DNA of 42,983 nt, from the NCBI GenBank assembly GCA_000729835.1, contig JFHB01000242.1, positions 1 to 42,983 on the forward strand. The letters are read 5' to 3'. A program made the position numbers and the translations under genes. Of this stretch, positions 41,700-42,983 are shown piece after piece. The notes beneath the pieces are model-generated. The model had not been told where the DNA came from, did no database searches, and worked only from the letters and a program-made list of their open reading frames with translations. Origin of the DNA: Atkinsonella hypoxylon (taxonomy: Eukaryota; Ascomycota; Sordariomycetes; Hypocreales; Clavicipitaceae). How positions within the stretch are numbered: position 1 is the stretch's first letter; every line of letters begins with the position of its first letter.

Positions 41700-42983
41700 A
41701 GTTATAAAGCTATAGCTTATTAAATCTAGTATTCTAAAGTTAAATTCCTTTCTAAAGATTTCTATTTAATTCTATAATAAAGAACTATTATATTAGATCT
41801 ACCTAGATACTAAAACCTCTTTAGTGCTAGTTAATAAAGTATAGTTAACTTAGTTTAGTTAGAATATAAAATAGGCAAAAATAGAGCTAAAACTAGTTAC
41901 TAAAGTGTAATTATTCTTCTATATCTCTAAGATAGCTATATTTAACTTCTATATCTCTAAATCTATATATAGTGTGCCTATAACTAGCTATTTTATAGTT
42001 ATAGCTAATATAATAAGTAACTTAGAACTAAAGCTCCTTCTAGGTTTAACCTTTCTCTATAATTATAGTGTTAAAATTAATTTTATTTACTCTAGAGCTA
42101 CTATTAGGTCTATTTATAATATAGTTATAGAAATAGGTATTTTCTAGCTAATTTTAAAGATTCTATATTAGAATATAACAGCAGTATAAGCTATAATAAT
42201 TCCGCTAAAATTGTAGAAGTATATTCTAGTTAAATAAAAGAAGGTACTAGCTAATAAAAAGGCTACTGCCTACTATATATACTTAAAATCTAACCTTATT
42301 CTAGATATATTGCTTAGTATAACTAACTAGAAATAAATAGTAGCCTATAACTATTTAGATAAATTTATTATAATCTAGAAAAATTAGAAGATTACTTATC
42401 TTTAGTATAATAAAGGGCTTAAGGCTAACTATATAATTATAAACCTATTTAATTTATATATATATTTTTCTAAGGATATTATACCTAATAATAGTTTATT
42501 ACCTATAGAAGATTATAAAATATAGAAAGAAGGTAATAGTAGTAGATTTAACCTTAAGAAAGTTAATAATAGTATCTTTATATATAGAATCTTTTATCCT
42601 AAGGATATACTATATATTTACAATAAATATAAGGTTAAGGTAGAAAACTTAAACCTAAATATTATAGCTAAACTTATTAACTTAATAGATAAATATAATA
42701 TTTATTATAATAGAGGTATTATTTCTATACTTAAAGATTAGTATATAAAAGTAGATTTAGTAAATAGATAGTAGAAGCAGCTAAAACCTATTTAAATCTA
42801 CCTACTAAAAGCTAAAGATAAAGCTAAATTAAATAAGGTTTATAATAAGCTATATTTAAGTAGAAAGATATTATATTTAGATAATCTAGTAGCTATAGCC
42901 TACTTAGCCTTTATAGTGTAGATTAAAACCTTAATAGAAAAGAAAGAATAAGTTGTAGTTAATATAAGGCTGCTTAATAGTAT
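41700..42983 (+). pseudogene. Gypsy pol remnant of element D (protease, start of reverse transcriptase)
   Basis: The protease-like site IYLDTKTSLVLVN lies at about 41797-41835. LLLGLTFLYN and a conserved IYNIVIEIGIF segment follow near 42140. The reverse transcriptase begins near 42840 and reaches VVVNIRLLNS at the very end; fungal Gypsy elements have VVVDIRGLN here, so the Asp is already Asn. The frame is stop-ridden and leaves the window. Confidence 0.7.

Larger units (their letters stand above)
38936..42983 (+). mobile_element. Ty3/Gypsy LTR retrotransposon D, RIP-degraded, truncated by window end
   Basis: It starts TATTACGGG (TGTTACGGG with TG turned into TA) inside the reverse transcriptase of C. 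It is the same family as E in opposite orientation and lacks the E-specific insert. The left flank 5 bp are AGCCT; the right end lies outside the window. It must be younger than C because it interrupts it. Confidence 0.87.

Noticed and set aside
1..42983. E and D as the two ends of one element
   Set aside because: They are in opposite orientation, both have the 5' LTR and overlap in gene content, so they are two separate copies.
1..42983. CRISPR array or prokaryotic features
   Set aside because: There is no regularly spaced repeat set. Spliceosomal introns and LTR retrotransposons show a eukaryotic genome.

Overview
This window looks like a piece of a filamentous ascomycete (Pezizomycotina) nuclear genome with a strongly two-speed layout. 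Two intron-bearing genes of normal base composition sit in a gene island at about 21.4-32.4 kb. AT-rich transposon graveyards flank it on both sides. Introns are 69-119 bp with fungal GT..AG borders and CTAAC/CTGAC-type branch sites. In the flanks, CpA and TpG have been converted to TpA so thoroughly that almost every reading frame is broken by TAA/TAG. This is the footprint of repeat-induced point mutation (RIP). I cannot name the species.

Left flank (1-21.4 kb). A minus-strand Ty3/Gypsy element (element E) is cut by the window start and ends at 5060. About 1 kb of unidentified RIPped debris follows. Next is a complete minus-strand Ty1/Copia element (B, 6079-20049) with 710-bp LTRs and an exact 5-bp target duplication (ACAAT). 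A second, different Copia element (A, 10070-16221, plus strand, 526-bp LTRs, duplication AGATC) is nested inside B. A repeated, possibly DNA-transposon, sequence lies at 20.5-21.35 kb.

Gene island. Gene 1 (21777-24975, minus, 3 exons, predicted 1015 aa) encodes a WD40-repeat protein with an N-terminal SUMO-interaction-like motif and a basic nuclear localisation motif. Gene 2 (28400-30710, minus, 3 exons, predicted 705 aa) is a long-chain acyl-CoA synthetase ending in the peroxisomal targeting tripeptide AKL. Its upstream region carries three copies of CCTCGG, the core bound by FarA/Ctf1-type fatty-acid regulators. Between the genes lie a second copy of the 20.9-kb repeat, a degenerate LTR of the B/C family, and two copies of a 179-bp palindrome-rich LTR-like element, each with target duplications.

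Right flank (32.4-42.98 kb). A plus-strand copy (C, from 33005) of the same Copia family as B lies in inverted orientation. It carries a 468-bp miniature LTR element (TRIM, 33846-34313) with an exact duplication, and its reverse transcriptase is interrupted at 38936 by a plus-strand copy (D) of the same Gypsy family as E. The left and right flanks are therefore partly mirror images around the gene island.

Ancillary signals survive RIP well. LTR ends, target duplications, polypurine tracts and primer-binding sites can still be read. Both Copia families carry a primer site matching the anticodon arm of initiator tRNA-Met. The TRIM and the Gypsy elements share a different primer site, which suggests the Gypsy family mobilises the TRIM.
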